A DNA stretch of 64,000 nucleotides from Litorimonas sp051251645 (GTDB taxonomy: Bacteria; Pseudomonadota; Alphaproteobacteria; Caulobacterales; Maricaulaceae): contig JBPOEY010000002.1 in assembly GCA_051251645.1 (NCBI GenBank), positions 558,001 through 622,000 of the forward strand, given 5' to 3'. The notes beneath the pieces were generated by a model. The model worked only from the letters and a program-made list of their open reading frames with translations, was not told the origin of the DNA and did not search any database. The stretch's first letter is position 1. Every line of letters begins with the position of its first letter. The position numbers and the translations under genes were made by a program. This document shows positions 23,596-32,048 of the stretch, piece after piece.

Positions 23596-24315
23596 ATGGC
23601 AGGTCTTCGAGAAATTGTTTTCGATACGGAAACCACGGGCTTTGACAGTCAGGGCGCTGACCGGATCACAGAGATCGGCTGTATAGAACTGATTGATTGG
23701 CTGCCGACAGGGGAGCAGTTTCACGCTTATGTCGATCCTGAGCGCGACGTTCCTGAAAAGGTTGTTCAAATTACGGGTCTGACGACGGGTTTCCTGCGTG
23801 GAAAACCGAAGTTTGCGGAGAGCGCGCAGGCTTTTCTAGATTTCGTCGCTGATTCACCCCTCGTCGCACATAATGCCAAGTTCGACATGGGTTTTATCAA
23901 TGCGGAACTTCGGCGTATGGGGAAGCCCGAGATACCAGATCACCGTTTTATCGACACGTTGGCTATGGCGAACGCGGCTTTTCCGGGAAGCCCCGCCTCA
24001 CTGGATGCGCTTTGTAAGCGGTTCGATATTAGCCTGTCGTCGCGCGACAAACACGGCGCGATTATTGACTCGGAATTATTAGCGCGTGTTTATCTGGAAT
24101 TGCGTGGGGGGCGAGAACGGACTCTGGGTTTTGAGCCGGAGGGACAATCAACGTCGTCAAAACCTGTAAAGCTCGGGGGCGCGAAATTACGCCATACGCC
24201 TCTCCAGGCTTTGTTATCCGATCAAGAGAGAGAGGCGCATGCGGCTTTTGTGAAGCAAATGGGCGGCTCTGATATTTGGGACCGTGTGTTCCGCCGTATG
24301 GAAGGCCTGCGTTAG
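23596..24315 (+). CDS. dnaQ: DNA polymerase III epsilon subunit (proofreading exonuclease)
   Basis: A DEDDh 3'-5' exonuclease of 239 residues. Exo I is IVFDTETTGFD (about residues 8-18), Exo II is PLVAHNAKFDMGF, and Exo III carries the His-x4-Asp in KHGAIIDSELLA. The C-terminal tail after residue 185 is the polymerase-binding region (QALLSDQEREAHAAFVKQM). It provides proofreading for the replicative polymerase. It is the last gene of the run from the origin and converges on parB, with only 14 bases between the stops. Confidence 0.95.
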   Translation: MAGLREIVFDTETTGFDSQGADRITEIGCIELIDWLPTGEQFHAYVDPERDVPEKVVQITGLTTGFLRGKPKFAESAQAFLDFVADSPLVAHNAKFDMGFINAELRRMGKPEIPDHRFIDTLAMANAAFPGSPASLDALCKRFDISLSSRDKHGAIIDSELLARVYLELRGGRERTLGFEPEGQSTSSKPVKLGGAKLRHTPLQALLSDQEREAHAAFVKQMGGSDIWDRVFRRMEGLR

Positions 24316-24329
24316 GGGCAAGGAATTGC

Positions 24330-25325
24330 TCAGGACGAGAGCAAGCCCATTCGCGAGAGTAGGGCTTCCATATGATCTAAGTCTTTGTATTTTAATCTAA
24401 TCTCTCCGCCGCGAGCGCCGTGTCGGATATCGGCGGCATAGCCAATTGTATCGCGAATCCGTTGTTCTAACGCCTTAATATCAGCGGGCTTACCGGGTTT
24501 GGCCGCACCGGGGTTGCGGGCGGATTTATCGTCCCGAACCCAGCTTTCTGCCTGACGGACGGTCCAATCATTTTTGATAATGGCTTCCGCGAGCGCATCT
24601 GGATCCGTCGCGGCAAGTAAAGCGCGGGCATGACCCGCCGTAATTTTTCCACCCATTAGTAATTCCCGGCCGCGTTCGGTCAGCCCCGTAAGGCGGACAG
24701 TATTGGCGACATGGACGCGGCTTTTGCCGATCGATGTCGCAATATCGGCTTGGGTGCGTCCAAACTCTTTGATCAGGCGCTCATAGGCGAGGGCTTCTTC
24801 TAGCGGATTCAAGTCAGCCCGCTGTACGTTCTCAATCACACCAATTTCTAACACATCCCGATCTGACAGATTACGGATAATAATCGGGATTGAGGTCAAA
24901 CCAGCCTTAATCGCGGCGCGCCAGCGGCGTTCGCCGGCGACAATCTGAAAATCAGCCCCATCCGACGCTGTTTGGCTGTCAATTTGGCGAACAAGAATGG
25001 GTTGCAGGACACCTGTTTGTTGGATGGAAGCAATCAAATCATCGAGCTTGTCGCGTTCGAACACTTTACGCGGTTGAGCGGCATTACGAACGAGGCGCGA
25101 GATAGCGACATTGAGGACCCTGGGTTGCTCACGCGGAGTGTCAGGCTCTTTGGGGCTATCAACAAGGTTTTCGACGCTGTTTGGGACTGCAGATTTCGTC
25201 TCTATGGGGGTCTTGGTTTTGCCGCCATTATCGTGGTTTTTAACTGTATCCTCAACCTCATTCAGCCCTGCATCACTCATCAGTGCTGAAAGGCCACGGC
25301 CTAATCCTTTTTTACGTCCAGACAT
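24330..25325 (-). CDS. parB: Chromosome-partitioning protein ParB
   Basis: A 331-residue ParB/Spo0J. The Lys/Arg-rich N-terminal MSGRKKGLGRGLSALMSD is the ParA-stimulating peptide, followed by an acidic linker. The CTP-binding N domain has QPRKVFERDKL and the GERRWRAA box (about residue 151); the helix-turn-helix for parS binding is FGRTQADIATSIGKSRVHVANTVRL, and the C-terminal dimerisation domain closes it. It is downstream of parA by 24 bases. Four parS palindromes lie 0.9-2.1 kb upstream. Confidence 0.97.
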   Translation of the reverse strand: MSGRKKGLGRGLSALMSDAGLNEVEDTVKNHDNGGKTKTPIETKSAVPNSVENLVDSPKEPDTPREQPRVLNVAISRLVRNAAQPRKVFERDKLDDLIASIQQTGVLQPILVRQIDSQTASDGADFQIVAGERRWRAAIKAGLTSIPIIIRNLSDRDVLEIGVIENVQRADLNPLEEALAYERLIKEFGRTQADIATSIGKSRVHVANTVRLTGLTERGRELLMGGKITAGHARALLAATDPDALAEAIIKNDWTVRQAESWVRDDKSARNPGAAKPGKPADIKALEQRIRDTIGYAADIRHGARGGEIRLKYKDLDHMEALLSRMGLLSS

Positions 25326-25349
25326 TATATAACCTTCTGATATATATAA

Positions 25350-26132
25350 TTAATTCTTGCGTTCTGCGTGTTTCCGCAAAATTTCACGGGCGAGGCGGCG
25401 ATAGGCTTTTGCACCTTGGCTCGCAGGCTCATAGGTTGTGACGGGTTCGGCGAAACTGGGCGCTTCAGCGATCCTCACATTGCGCGGAATAACGGTTTCG
25501 AAAACGGCGCGGCCAAGATGGCTTCGAACATCGTCCGCGACCTGCGCTGACAGCCGATTACGTTTGTCGAACATTGTCAAGACGACACCATCAATCGCCA
25601 GTTTCGGATTGATGCTGACTTTCGCCATCTCGACCGTTTTGAGAAGTTGCGACAAGCCTTCAAGAGCAAAGAATTCACATTGTAAAGGCACGATGATGGA
25701 ACGCGCGGCGGCTAAAGCATTGAGAGTCAATAGATTTAGCGCCGGCGGACAGTCGATGAGGACATAATCGAACCCTGTTTGGGCTTTTTCAAGTTGTTGC
25801 GAAAGAATACGCGTGCGGCCTTCTGTCGTGCCAATTTCCATCTCAGCAGCGGAGAGGTCCTGATGGCTGGGCAGTATATAAAGCCCCCGTACGCGGGTCG
25901 GTCGAATGGCTTCATCCAAGGGCAAGTCTTCGGTCATCATATGATAGGTTGATTTTGATCGATCATCTCGTGGCACACCAAGGCCCGTCGACGCATTGCC
26001 CTGAGGATCCATATCAATCAGCAAAACACGTTGTTCGAGTTCCGCTAGAGACGCTGCGAGGTTGATGGCCGTCGTTGTTTTACCAACACCGCCTTTCTGA
26101 TTAACGATTGCCATGATGCGTTTGGGTGTCAC
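25350..26132 (-). CDS. parA: Chromosome-partitioning ATPase ParA
   Basis: A 260-residue Walker-type ATPase that moves ParB-parS complexes along the nucleoid. The deviant Walker A is NQKGGVGKTTTAINLA (residues about 9-24) with both signature lysines, Walker A' is VLLIDMDPQGNAS and Walker B is YVLIDCPPALNLLT. The size is that of chromosomal (not plasmid) ParA, without a helix-turn-helix extension. Two parS sites lie directly upstream in the 175-base gap to rsmG. Confidence 0.97.
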   Translation of the reverse strand: MTPKRIMAIVNQKGGVGKTTTAINLAASLAELEQRVLLIDMDPQGNASTGLGVPRDDRSKSTYHMMTEDLPLDEAIRPTRVRGLYILPSHQDLSAAEMEIGTTEGRTRILSQQLEKAQTGFDYVLIDCPPALNLLTLNALAAARSIIVPLQCEFFALEGLSQLLKTVEMAKVSINPKLAIDGVVLTMFDKRNRLSAQVADDVRSHLGRAVFETVIPRNVRIAEAPSFAEPVTTYEPASQGAKAYRRLAREILRKHAERKN

Positions 26133-26257
26133 GATGGCTGTCCTTATGGCGTCCCGACGGGAGAAATCTTAGGGCAGAAGCCCGAATCGTCAGTGATTCC
26201 ATGCGCTGATGCGTCTGTTCTGTCTATTGGACCAGATACAAAACCCGAGAAAGACTG

Positions 26258-26273
26258 TGTTTCATGTGAAACA
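26258..26273. promoter_or_regulatory. parS: parS site 1
   Basis: TGTTTCATGTGAAACA, a one-base variant of the parS consensus TGTTTCACGTGAAACA. It lies in the spacer between rsmG and parA. Confidence 0.9.
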
Positions 26274-26290
26274 CATTTCGGATAATTCTT

Positions 26291-26306
26291 TGTTTCACGT
26301 GAAACA
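26291..26306. promoter_or_regulatory. parS: parS site 2 (exact consensus)
   Basis: TGTTTCACGTGAAACA, a perfect 16-bp palindrome identical to the parS consensus. It ends two bases before the rsmG stop codon and is 17 bases from site 1. Confidence 0.95.
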
Positions 26307-26307
26307 A

Positions 26308-26928
26308 TTATTTCGGGGCTAAGCCTGTGATCGTCAAAAGACACCCGGTTTCATCTGATAAGCTCGGTGTTTGATGCGCGTCAAATGTCCACGCGCGGCG
26401 CGCTTCAGATAATTCAGTGTCGACCGCGCCACCCTTAAGTAAAATAATCTGACCCTCTTGTGTAAGATGTTGCCAAGCAAGTGGGAGCAGTCGATGCAAG
26501 GGTGCGAAAGCGCGCGCGGTAATGACATCAGCGCTCAGTGCGGGGAGCGCTTCAATCCGATCTCCGTGGATTACCGTCGGAATTTTTGTTTCACGTGAAA
26601 CGGTCTTGAGAAAGCTCGCTTTCTTTCCGGCGGATTCAATCAAGTGAACGGTCTGGTCCAAGCCCTTATGTTTGGCTTGTATGGCAATCGCTAATCCGGG
26701 GAATCCTGCGCCGGATCCAAAATCGCAAATTGTGTGAACCGTCTCGGGAATGAGTGGTAAAATCTGAGCTGAATCAAGCGCATGGCGCTGCCAAAACTCT
26801 GGAAGTGATTTAGGCGCAACAAGGTTTATTCGCGCATTCCATTTTCGCAATAGGGTTTCCCATGTCCGATAATCGTCAAGACTCTCCGGATGGATAGGTG
26901 CTTGGACGGCAAACTGCTCGGGTGTCAT
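26308..26928 (-). CDS. rsmG: 16S rRNA (guanine527-N7)-methyltransferase RsmG (GidB)
   Basis: A SAM-dependent methyltransferase of 206 residues that modifies G527 of 16S rRNA. Helical N-terminus (LDDYRTWETLLRKWNARINLVAPK), SAM motif I TICDFGSGAGFPGLAIAI (about residues 66-83), HLIESAGKKASFLKTV and the ADVITARAFAPLHRLL motif are present. It begins 3 bases after mnmG in the conserved mnmE-mnmG-rsmG-parA-parB order. A parS site lies within its coding sequence (26587-26602), so codons there are constrained by two functions. Confidence 0.95.
   Translation of the reverse strand: MTPEQFAVQAPIHPESLDDYRTWETLLRKWNARINLVAPKSLPEFWQRHALDSAQILPLIPETVHTICDFGSGAGFPGLAIAIQAKHKGLDQTVHLIESAGKKASFLKTVSRETKIPTVIHGDRIEALPALSADVITARAFAPLHRLLPLAWQHLTQEGQIILLKGGAVDTELSEARRAWTFDAHQTPSLSDETGCLLTITGLAPK
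26587..26602. promoter_or_regulatory. parS: parS site 3, inside rsmG
   Basis: TGTTTCACGTGAAACG matches the consensus at 15 of 16 positions. In rsmG it encodes the TVSRET stretch. Confidence 0.85.
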
Positions 26929-26931
26929 GTA

Positions 26932-28797
26932 TTAAGCCGCTCGCTTTTTTCGAACAAAGGCCAAAACAGCCATAAGGGCACCGGGTGTAACCCCCTCAAT
27001 ACGTGAGGCCTGTCCCAATGTTGCGGGCCGCGCTGCCAGCAGCTTTTCGCGAACCTCATTCGACAGTCCGCCAATGGCTGCGTAGTCCAAACCCTCTGGA
27101 AGGCGCAGACCTTCATCCCGGCGGAATGCGTCGATGTCTGATTGCTGCTTCTCTAGGTAATGCGCGTAAGTTGCGTGAATTTCGGCGAATTCACGGGCCC
27201 GGGGAGACAGAGCTTCAAGCTCAGGGAAAACAGCTAAGAGGTCAGCCATTGTAATGTCTGGATAGGCGAGTAGGTTTTTCACGCTCCGCGCTTGCCCATC
27301 TTGATTGATTGAGAAACCCGCTGTCTTGAGCTGTGACGGTGTTTTCGAAAGCGATCCAATCAGCGTTTTTGTCTCGGCAAATTCGGATTGTTTCACATGA
27401 AACATTGCATCTCGATCATCAGAGACCATTCCATGGTCAATAGCCATTGGTGTGAGCCGCATATCGGCATTATCTGCACGAAGATGAAGGCGGTACTCCG
27501 CCCGGCTGGTGAACATGCGGTAGGGCTCGGTCACGCCTTTGGTGATCAAATCATCAATCATGACGCCAATATAGGCTTGGCTGCGATCCAGAATGAATGG
27601 TTCTCGATTTTGTGACGCCAAGGCTGCGTTGGACCCAGCAATCAAACCCTGCGCTGCCGCCTCTTCATAGCCGGTTGTGCCGTTGATTTGCCCAGCGAGA
27701 TACAGCCCGGGCAGGGATTTAACTTCTAACGTCGCGCGGAGTTCACGCGGATCAACATAATCATATTCGATCGCGTAGCCGTAGCGCTGGACCTCAACGG
27801 CTTCTAAACCGGGGATCGTGCGCAAAAAGGCATCCTGAACATCCTCAGGCAGGGAGGAGCTAACCCCATTCGGATAGACGGTGTCGCCATCCGGATTGCC
27901 GGGTAGCCCTTCGGGTTCGAGGAAGATTTGATGACGGTTCCGGTCCGCAAAACGAACCACTTTGTCCTCTATTGCTGGGCAATAGCGCGGCCCACGCCCA
28001 GCGATAGACCCACTATAAACCGCTGATTTGTTTATATTTTTAGCAATTATCGCGTGAGTTTCCTCATTCGTGTGCGTGATTCCACAGGCAATTTGCGGCA
28101 CCGTGATCCGGTCGCTCAAAAAACTAAACGGGACGGGCTCTTCATCCGCATCCTGTAGCTCTAGGGATGTCCAATCGATCGAAGATTTCCGTATCCGTGC
28201 CGGTGTTCCGGTCTTCAATCTGCCCAATCTCAGACCCATACTGTAGAGACGTTCGGACAGGCCTTCAGAGGGCGCTTCGCCCCAGCGGCCCGCAGGCGTT
28301 CGGTTTGTGCCGATGTGAATGACGCCCTTGAGGAAAGTCCCGGTGGTCAAGACAATTCGGCCTGAGAGAAACTCACGCCCGTCTTCCGTAATGAGCCCCA
28401 AAAGCTGGCCCTTATCGACGATCAAATCATGCGCGGCGCCCTCAATGATGGTGAGACCGTCCTGAGCGGCCATTTCGGCCTGCATGGCATTGCGATAGAG
28501 AAAGCGGTCACTTTGGGTACGAGGGCCGCGAACAGCTGGACCTTTGGAGCGGTTCAGAAGGCGAAACTGTATGCCCGAAGCATCGGCCACACGGGCCATC
28601 ACGCCGCCTAGCGCATCAACTTCACGAACCAGATGGCCTTTACCGAGTCCGCCGATCGCCGGATTGCAGCTCATTTCGCCGATCGTTGAGGCGCGATGCG
28701 TCAAAAGCAGGGTCTTGGCGCCCAAGCGCGCAGACGCGCTCGCCGCATCGCAACCCGCATGGCCTCCACCAATAATAATGACGTCATAGGAATTCAT
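26932..28797 (-). CDS. mnmG: tRNA uridine-5-carboxymethylaminomethyl modification enzyme MnmG (GidA)
   Basis: A 621-residue FAD protein that, with MnmE, makes cmnm5U34 in tRNA wobble positions. The FAD-binding DVIIIGGGHAGCDAASAS is at the N-terminus; two family signatures follow (GPAVRGPRTQSDRFLYR and GRGPRYCPAIEDKVVRF), with TTGYEEAAAQGLIAGSNAAL further on. The C-terminal helical part binds MnmE and tRNA. It is immediately upstream of rsmG, and mnmE lies 78 bases further upstream. A parS site is embedded at 27389-27404. Confidence 0.97.
   Translation of the reverse strand: MNSYDVIIIGGGHAGCDAASASARLGAKTLLLTHRASTIGEMSCNPAIGGLGKGHLVREVDALGGVMARVADASGIQFRLLNRSKGPAVRGPRTQSDRFLYRNAMQAEMAAQDGLTIIEGAAHDLIVDKGQLLGLITEDGREFLSGRIVLTTGTFLKGVIHIGTNRTPAGRWGEAPSEGLSERLYSMGLRLGRLKTGTPARIRKSSIDWTSLELQDADEEPVPFSFLSDRITVPQIACGITHTNEETHAIIAKNINKSAVYSGSIAGRGPRYCPAIEDKVVRFADRNRHQIFLEPEGLPGNPDGDTVYPNGVSSSLPEDVQDAFLRTIPGLEAVEVQRYGYAIEYDYVDPRELRATLEVKSLPGLYLAGQINGTTGYEEAAAQGLIAGSNAALASQNREPFILDRSQAYIGVMIDDLITKGVTEPYRMFTSRAEYRLHLRADNADMRLTPMAIDHGMVSDDRDAMFHVKQSEFAETKTLIGSLSKTPSQLKTAGFSINQDGQARSVKNLLAYPDITMADLLAVFPELEALSPRAREFAEIHATYAHYLEKQQSDIDAFRRDEGLRLPEGLDYAAIGGLSNEVREKLLAARPATLGQASRIEGVTPGALMAVLAFVRKKRAA
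27389..27404. promoter_or_regulatory. parS: parS site 4, inside mnmG
   Basis: TGTTTCACATGAAACA, one base off the consensus. It encodes MFHVKQ in mnmG, about 1.1 kb from the two sites upstream of parA. Confidence 0.88.
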
Positions 28798-28875
28798 ACG
28801 CCGTCTATAGGCCTGTGGATAAGCGGAGGGAAGTGGGGGTGTCAGAGTGCGGATGCCGGCGGATGAAGTCTCAGG

Positions 28876-30174
28876 CTATTTCCCGACGCAGAACTGGCTG
28901 AAAATGCGGTCGAACACCTCTTCAATGTCGCTGCGTCCGGCCAGCTCATCAATCGCGCGCAAAGCGGCCCGAATATCTTCGCTGACAAGTTCAGGCGCGA
29001 TGCCAAGATGGCTTTGGGCCGATTGTGTAGCCACCAGTGCGCGGCGCGCACAGTCTGTATGCCGGGCGCGCGTGAGGCCAGCAGGCTCAGTGCCCGTGAA
29101 GCGGTCGCGAATAATTGTCTCGAGTTGATGGAGAAGATCATCAACACCAAAACCTTTTAGAGCATTGATTTCATTGTTATTTATAGCGCCTTTGACATTC
29201 TTCAAGACGATATCGCCCACTTGAGTAGGCGTGTCGATCGTTTCGTCTCGATGAAGAATAATCCGTAAATGCGCGTCTTCGGCTTTGGCCAGTGCACGGC
29301 GGACGCCTTCGGCTTCAATGTCGTCGACCGTATCGCGCAAGCCGGCCGTATCTGCCAAGGTCACGGGCATTCCGGCGATGACCATATGGGCTTCGACAAT
29401 ATCGCGGGTCGTTCCGGCTTGAGGGGACGTAATGGCGACATCGCGGCCAACCAATTGGTTGAGAAGGGTCGATTTCCCCGCATTGGGCGCGCCAATGATG
29501 GCAATATCAATCCCGGTGCGGATCGCCCGGCCGCGTTCCGCGCGGGTTAGGGCGGCTATGATGTCGGTCGTAACCCTGGCTAAGTGTGGCCACGCCGCAT
29601 GTGAGAGCGCGTCTGGAATGTCCGCTTCGTCGGCGAAATCAATCTCGCCTTCCACTTGCGCTAGAGCGTCGAGCAGCCCGCCGCGCCAATCCTCATAAGT
29701 TTCACGTAAAACCCCGCCCATCTGTCGCAACGCTTGCTGCCTCTGAGCTGACGTGTGCGCGTCAATCAGATCCATCAAGCCTTCGGCTTCAGTGAGGTCC
29801 ATCCGTCCATTTTCAACCGCACGTCGGGTGAACTCCCCGGCCTTAGCTTGGCGTAGACCAAGGCTGAGCAATGCCGTCGAGATCGATTCGATGACAGCGT
29901 GGGAGCCGTGACATTGTAGCTCCACGACATCTTCACCCGTAAAGCTATTTGGGCTCGGGAAATATAGGATCAGCGCTTCGTCAATGACCTCTTGATCATA
30001 GCTTAGCGTCCGCAGGGTGGCCCGGCGTGGTGGCAAGCGTTTCGTATGGCTTAAGGCACAGGCCGCCGCGTGCGCGGACGGCCCAGACAGACGGATTACG
30101 GCGACACCCGCCCGCCCCGGCGCAGTTGACAGGGCGAAGATGGTTTCGTCTTGAAACTGTGTTTTGACAGCCAT
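28876..30174 (-). CDS. mnmE: tRNA modification GTPase MnmE (TrmE)
   Basis: Partner of MnmG in U34 modification, 432 residues. The N-terminal formyl-THF-binding domain (ETIFALSTAPGRAGVAVIRLSG) is followed by a helical domain. The inserted G domain has P-loop IIGAPNAGKSTLLNQL (about residues 217-232), a TTRDIVEA switch, the G3 motif DTAGLRD and a G4-like stretch. The C-terminus ends in FSQFCVGK, the conserved catalytic C-x-G-K. I use the ATG at 30174; a longer in-frame reading from 30357 would overlap the divergent lipoprotein gene. Confidence 0.96.
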   Translation of the reverse strand: MAVKTQFQDETIFALSTAPGRAGVAVIRLSGPSAHAAACALSHTKRLPPRRATLRTLSYDQEVIDEALILYFPSPNSFTGEDVVELQCHGSHAVIESISTALLSLGLRQAKAGEFTRRAVENGRMDLTEAEGLMDLIDAHTSAQRQQALRQMGGVLRETYEDWRGGLLDALAQVEGEIDFADEADIPDALSHAAWPHLARVTTDIIAALTRAERGRAIRTGIDIAIIGAPNAGKSTLLNQLVGRDVAITSPQAGTTRDIVEAHMVIAGMPVTLADTAGLRDTVDDIEAEGVRRALAKAEDAHLRIILHRDETIDTPTQVGDIVLKNVKGAINNNEINALKGFGVDDLLHQLETIIRDRFTGTEPAGLTRARHTDCARRALVATQSAQSHLGIAPELVSEDIRAALRAIDELAGRSDIEEVFDRIFSQFCVGK

Positions 30175-30199
30175 AACTGCGCCCTTATAGCGCGTCCTC

Positions 30200-31081
30200 A
30201 TGAACGCCAAGCATCTCCCCCTCTCGATTCCTGTTTTCGTCGGTCTGTTGACGGCTTGTGCCAATGCTGGACCGCCTACGCCGTCGCCCTTTGCGGGTAT
30301 GGAGGCGCTTCCACCGATTCGAACGGTCATGGAATGTTTACCGAAAGAGGCGGCCATGGTCGCCGCACACCGCGGGACTTCTGCGTCCTATCTTGAGCCT
30401 GAGAATTCGATCAGCGCTTTAGAACGGTTAATTTTAAACGGCACAATCATGGCTGAGATTGACATTGCCGCCATCCGCGATGGCACCCCGATTATCTTTC
30501 ATGACGGTGTGTGGGACTATCACACCGATCAGACAGGGCCCGTTGTAGCAACCAGCGCCGAGGATTTCGCGCGTCTGCGCCTCAAGAACACGAAAGATGC
30601 CGTCACTGTTGAGCCTGTCCCGACTTTGGCAGCAATGTTGGATGCCGCGAAAGACCGTATCTATCTTGAGGTCGACTTTAAAACTTCGTCAGACATGGGC
30701 GCGACGCTCCAAATGATTCGCGACCGCGATATGGTGGACCAAGTTGTCTTGATTGCGACGGATGATGCCGAAGCCGCCGCCTTGAAACCCTATGCCGATG
30801 AATTCTTTATGTCGCTCCCTCAGGCCCCGAAAGCTGTTGCCGGGAGACAGAAACAGGGGGTCTGGATTGGGGCGCGGTGGAAAGATGGGGCTGAAAAACG
30901 AATTCAGCCCCGGAATTATGTCATTGGCGCGCAATGGCAGAAAAACCCAGCCGAACTTGCCAAGGCCGCAAAAGCGCTCGACATCCTCGTCACTGATCAA
31001 GCGCAGCGTTACGCCCCGATTGCGCAACTCGACAAAGTCGCCGCGTTCCGGAATTGTTTGAAGGCGGCAGACAAACCGTAA
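30200..31081 (+). CDS. Glycerophosphodiester phosphodiesterase lipoprotein
   Basis: A 293-residue GDPD-family enzyme with a lipobox signal (PVFVGLLTACAN, Cys at about 20). The catalytic TIM-barrel motifs are AAHRGTSASYLEPENSISAL (His-Arg and Glu), MAEIDIAAIRDGTPIIFHDGVW (Glu-x-Asp and the second His) and LEVDFKTSSDM. It probably releases glycerol-3-phosphate from deacylated phospholipids, or acts on a similar phosphodiester, in the periplasm. The start is only 25 bases from that of mnmE on the other strand, so the promoters must overlap the coding regions. Confidence 0.87.
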   Translation: MNAKHLPLSIPVFVGLLTACANAGPPTPSPFAGMEALPPIRTVMECLPKEAAMVAAHRGTSASYLEPENSISALERLILNGTIMAEIDIAAIRDGTPIIFHDGVWDYHTDQTGPVVATSAEDFARLRLKNTKDAVTVEPVPTLAAMLDAAKDRIYLEVDFKTSSDMGATLQMIRDRDMVDQVVLIATDDAEAAALKPYADEFFMSLPQAPKAVAGRQKQGVWIGARWKDGAEKRIQPRNYVIGAQWQKNPAELAKAAKALDILVTDQAQRYAPIAQLDKVAAFRNCLKAADKP

Positions 31082-31097
31082 AATCGGTCTTGCTTCG

Positions 31098-31113
31098 TCC
31101 CGCCGAAGCGGGA
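31098..31113. repeat. Short hairpin between the GDPD and MscS genes
   Basis: TCCCGC (31098-31103), loop CGAA, GCGGGA (31108-31113). It lies at the convergent junction, so termination is possible, but there is no immediate T-run. The TCCCG/CGGGAT core resembles the arms of the palindromic element inside leuS at 35089-35162. Confidence 0.45.
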
Positions 31114-31152
31114 TGGAGCGAATTTTCCCTAAAGACTTAGGCGGTTGCGGGT

Positions 31153-32025
31153 TTAATCATCGACTTTGGCCATATGAATGACGCGCTGTGGAAAGGGTAT
31201 TTCGATGCCGGCTTCATCTAAGGCACTCTTAATAGAAATCCGCAATTTGGTCGCGCGCATGAGCCAATTGTCACCGGGCAGCCAGCAGCGGCAGGATAGG
31301 TTGATGGCGCTATCCCCAAAGCTCATGACATAGACTTCGGGCGGAGTTGCCGCCGTATTGGGGCCTTGCGGCACGCCGTCTTGAAAGGGGATCAACCCGT
31401 CTTGATTTGCTAAAATATTGAGCAGCAATTCCCGCGCCGCATGCAGATCCGTACTATAACCAACGCCAATTTCGACAATCGCCTTGCGGTTTATGTGGCG
31501 ACCAAAGTTTTGGATGCGATTGCCCCAAATCAGGCTATTGGGGAGGTAGACAGCCACATATTCAACGTTGCGGATCGTCGTTGTAAACAGGCCAATTTCC
31601 TCGACCGTGCCGAGTGTGCTTTGACCAATATCGACGAAATCGCCGACCTTAAGCGGGCGTAGGATGAGCAACATCACGCCAGCGGCGATGTTGGACAAGG
31701 TGTCGCGTAGCGCCAGACCAATGGCGAGGCCTGCAGCACCAAAGACAGCGATAAGCGCAGACGCAGGCACACCCAATTTGATCAGGACCGCATAAAGGGT
31801 CATGGCTAAGATGATGTAGAACACGACGCTGGCAAACACAGGCCGCAATGTTGCGTCTAAATGAGCGCCGCCAAAGCGGGATCGTTTGAGGCGTTTTGAC
31901 AAGGTTCGCCCGACAACCAACCCCAGAATAAAGATCATCAAGGCGGAAATGACATTCCCACCAACCCCAAGCAGAAACGGAAACTTATCCTGTGTCAGGG
32001 CCCAATAGTCTGCGATGACGTCCAT
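31153..32025 (-). CDS. Small-conductance mechanosensitive channel, MscS family
   Basis: A 290-residue MscS-like channel. Three N-terminal membrane helices (about residues 20-40, 60-85 and 90-120) include the pore-lining TM3 rich in Ala and Gly (ALIAVFGAAGLAIGLALRDTLSNIAAG). The beta domain follows (LKVGDFVDIGQSTLGTVEEIGLFTTTIRN), then the C-terminal alpha/beta cage. MscS channels release solutes during hypo-osmotic shock. It lies 23 bases downstream of holA on the same strand, so it may be co-transcribed with leuS-lptE-holA. A second, larger MscS gene lies at 40650. Confidence 0.92.
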   Translation of the reverse strand: MDVIADYWALTQDKFPFLLGVGGNVISALMIFILGLVVGRTLSKRLKRSRFGGAHLDATLRPVFASVVFYIILAMTLYAVLIKLGVPASALIAVFGAAGLAIGLALRDTLSNIAAGVMLLILRPLKVGDFVDIGQSTLGTVEEIGLFTTTIRNVEYVAVYLPNSLIWGNRIQNFGRHINRKAIVEIGVGYSTDLHAARELLLNILANQDGLIPFQDGVPQGPNTAATPPEVYVMSFGDSAINLSCRCWLPGDNWLMRATKLRISIKSALDEAGIEIPFPQRVIHMAKVDD

Positions 32026-32048
32026 GACGCGAATTCCTCTTGAATATT

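Noticed and set aside
29698..29713. AGTTTCACGTAAAACC in mnmE as a fifth parS site
   Set aside because: It breaks the palindrome in the right half and differs from the consensus at three positions; it is ordinary coding sequence.
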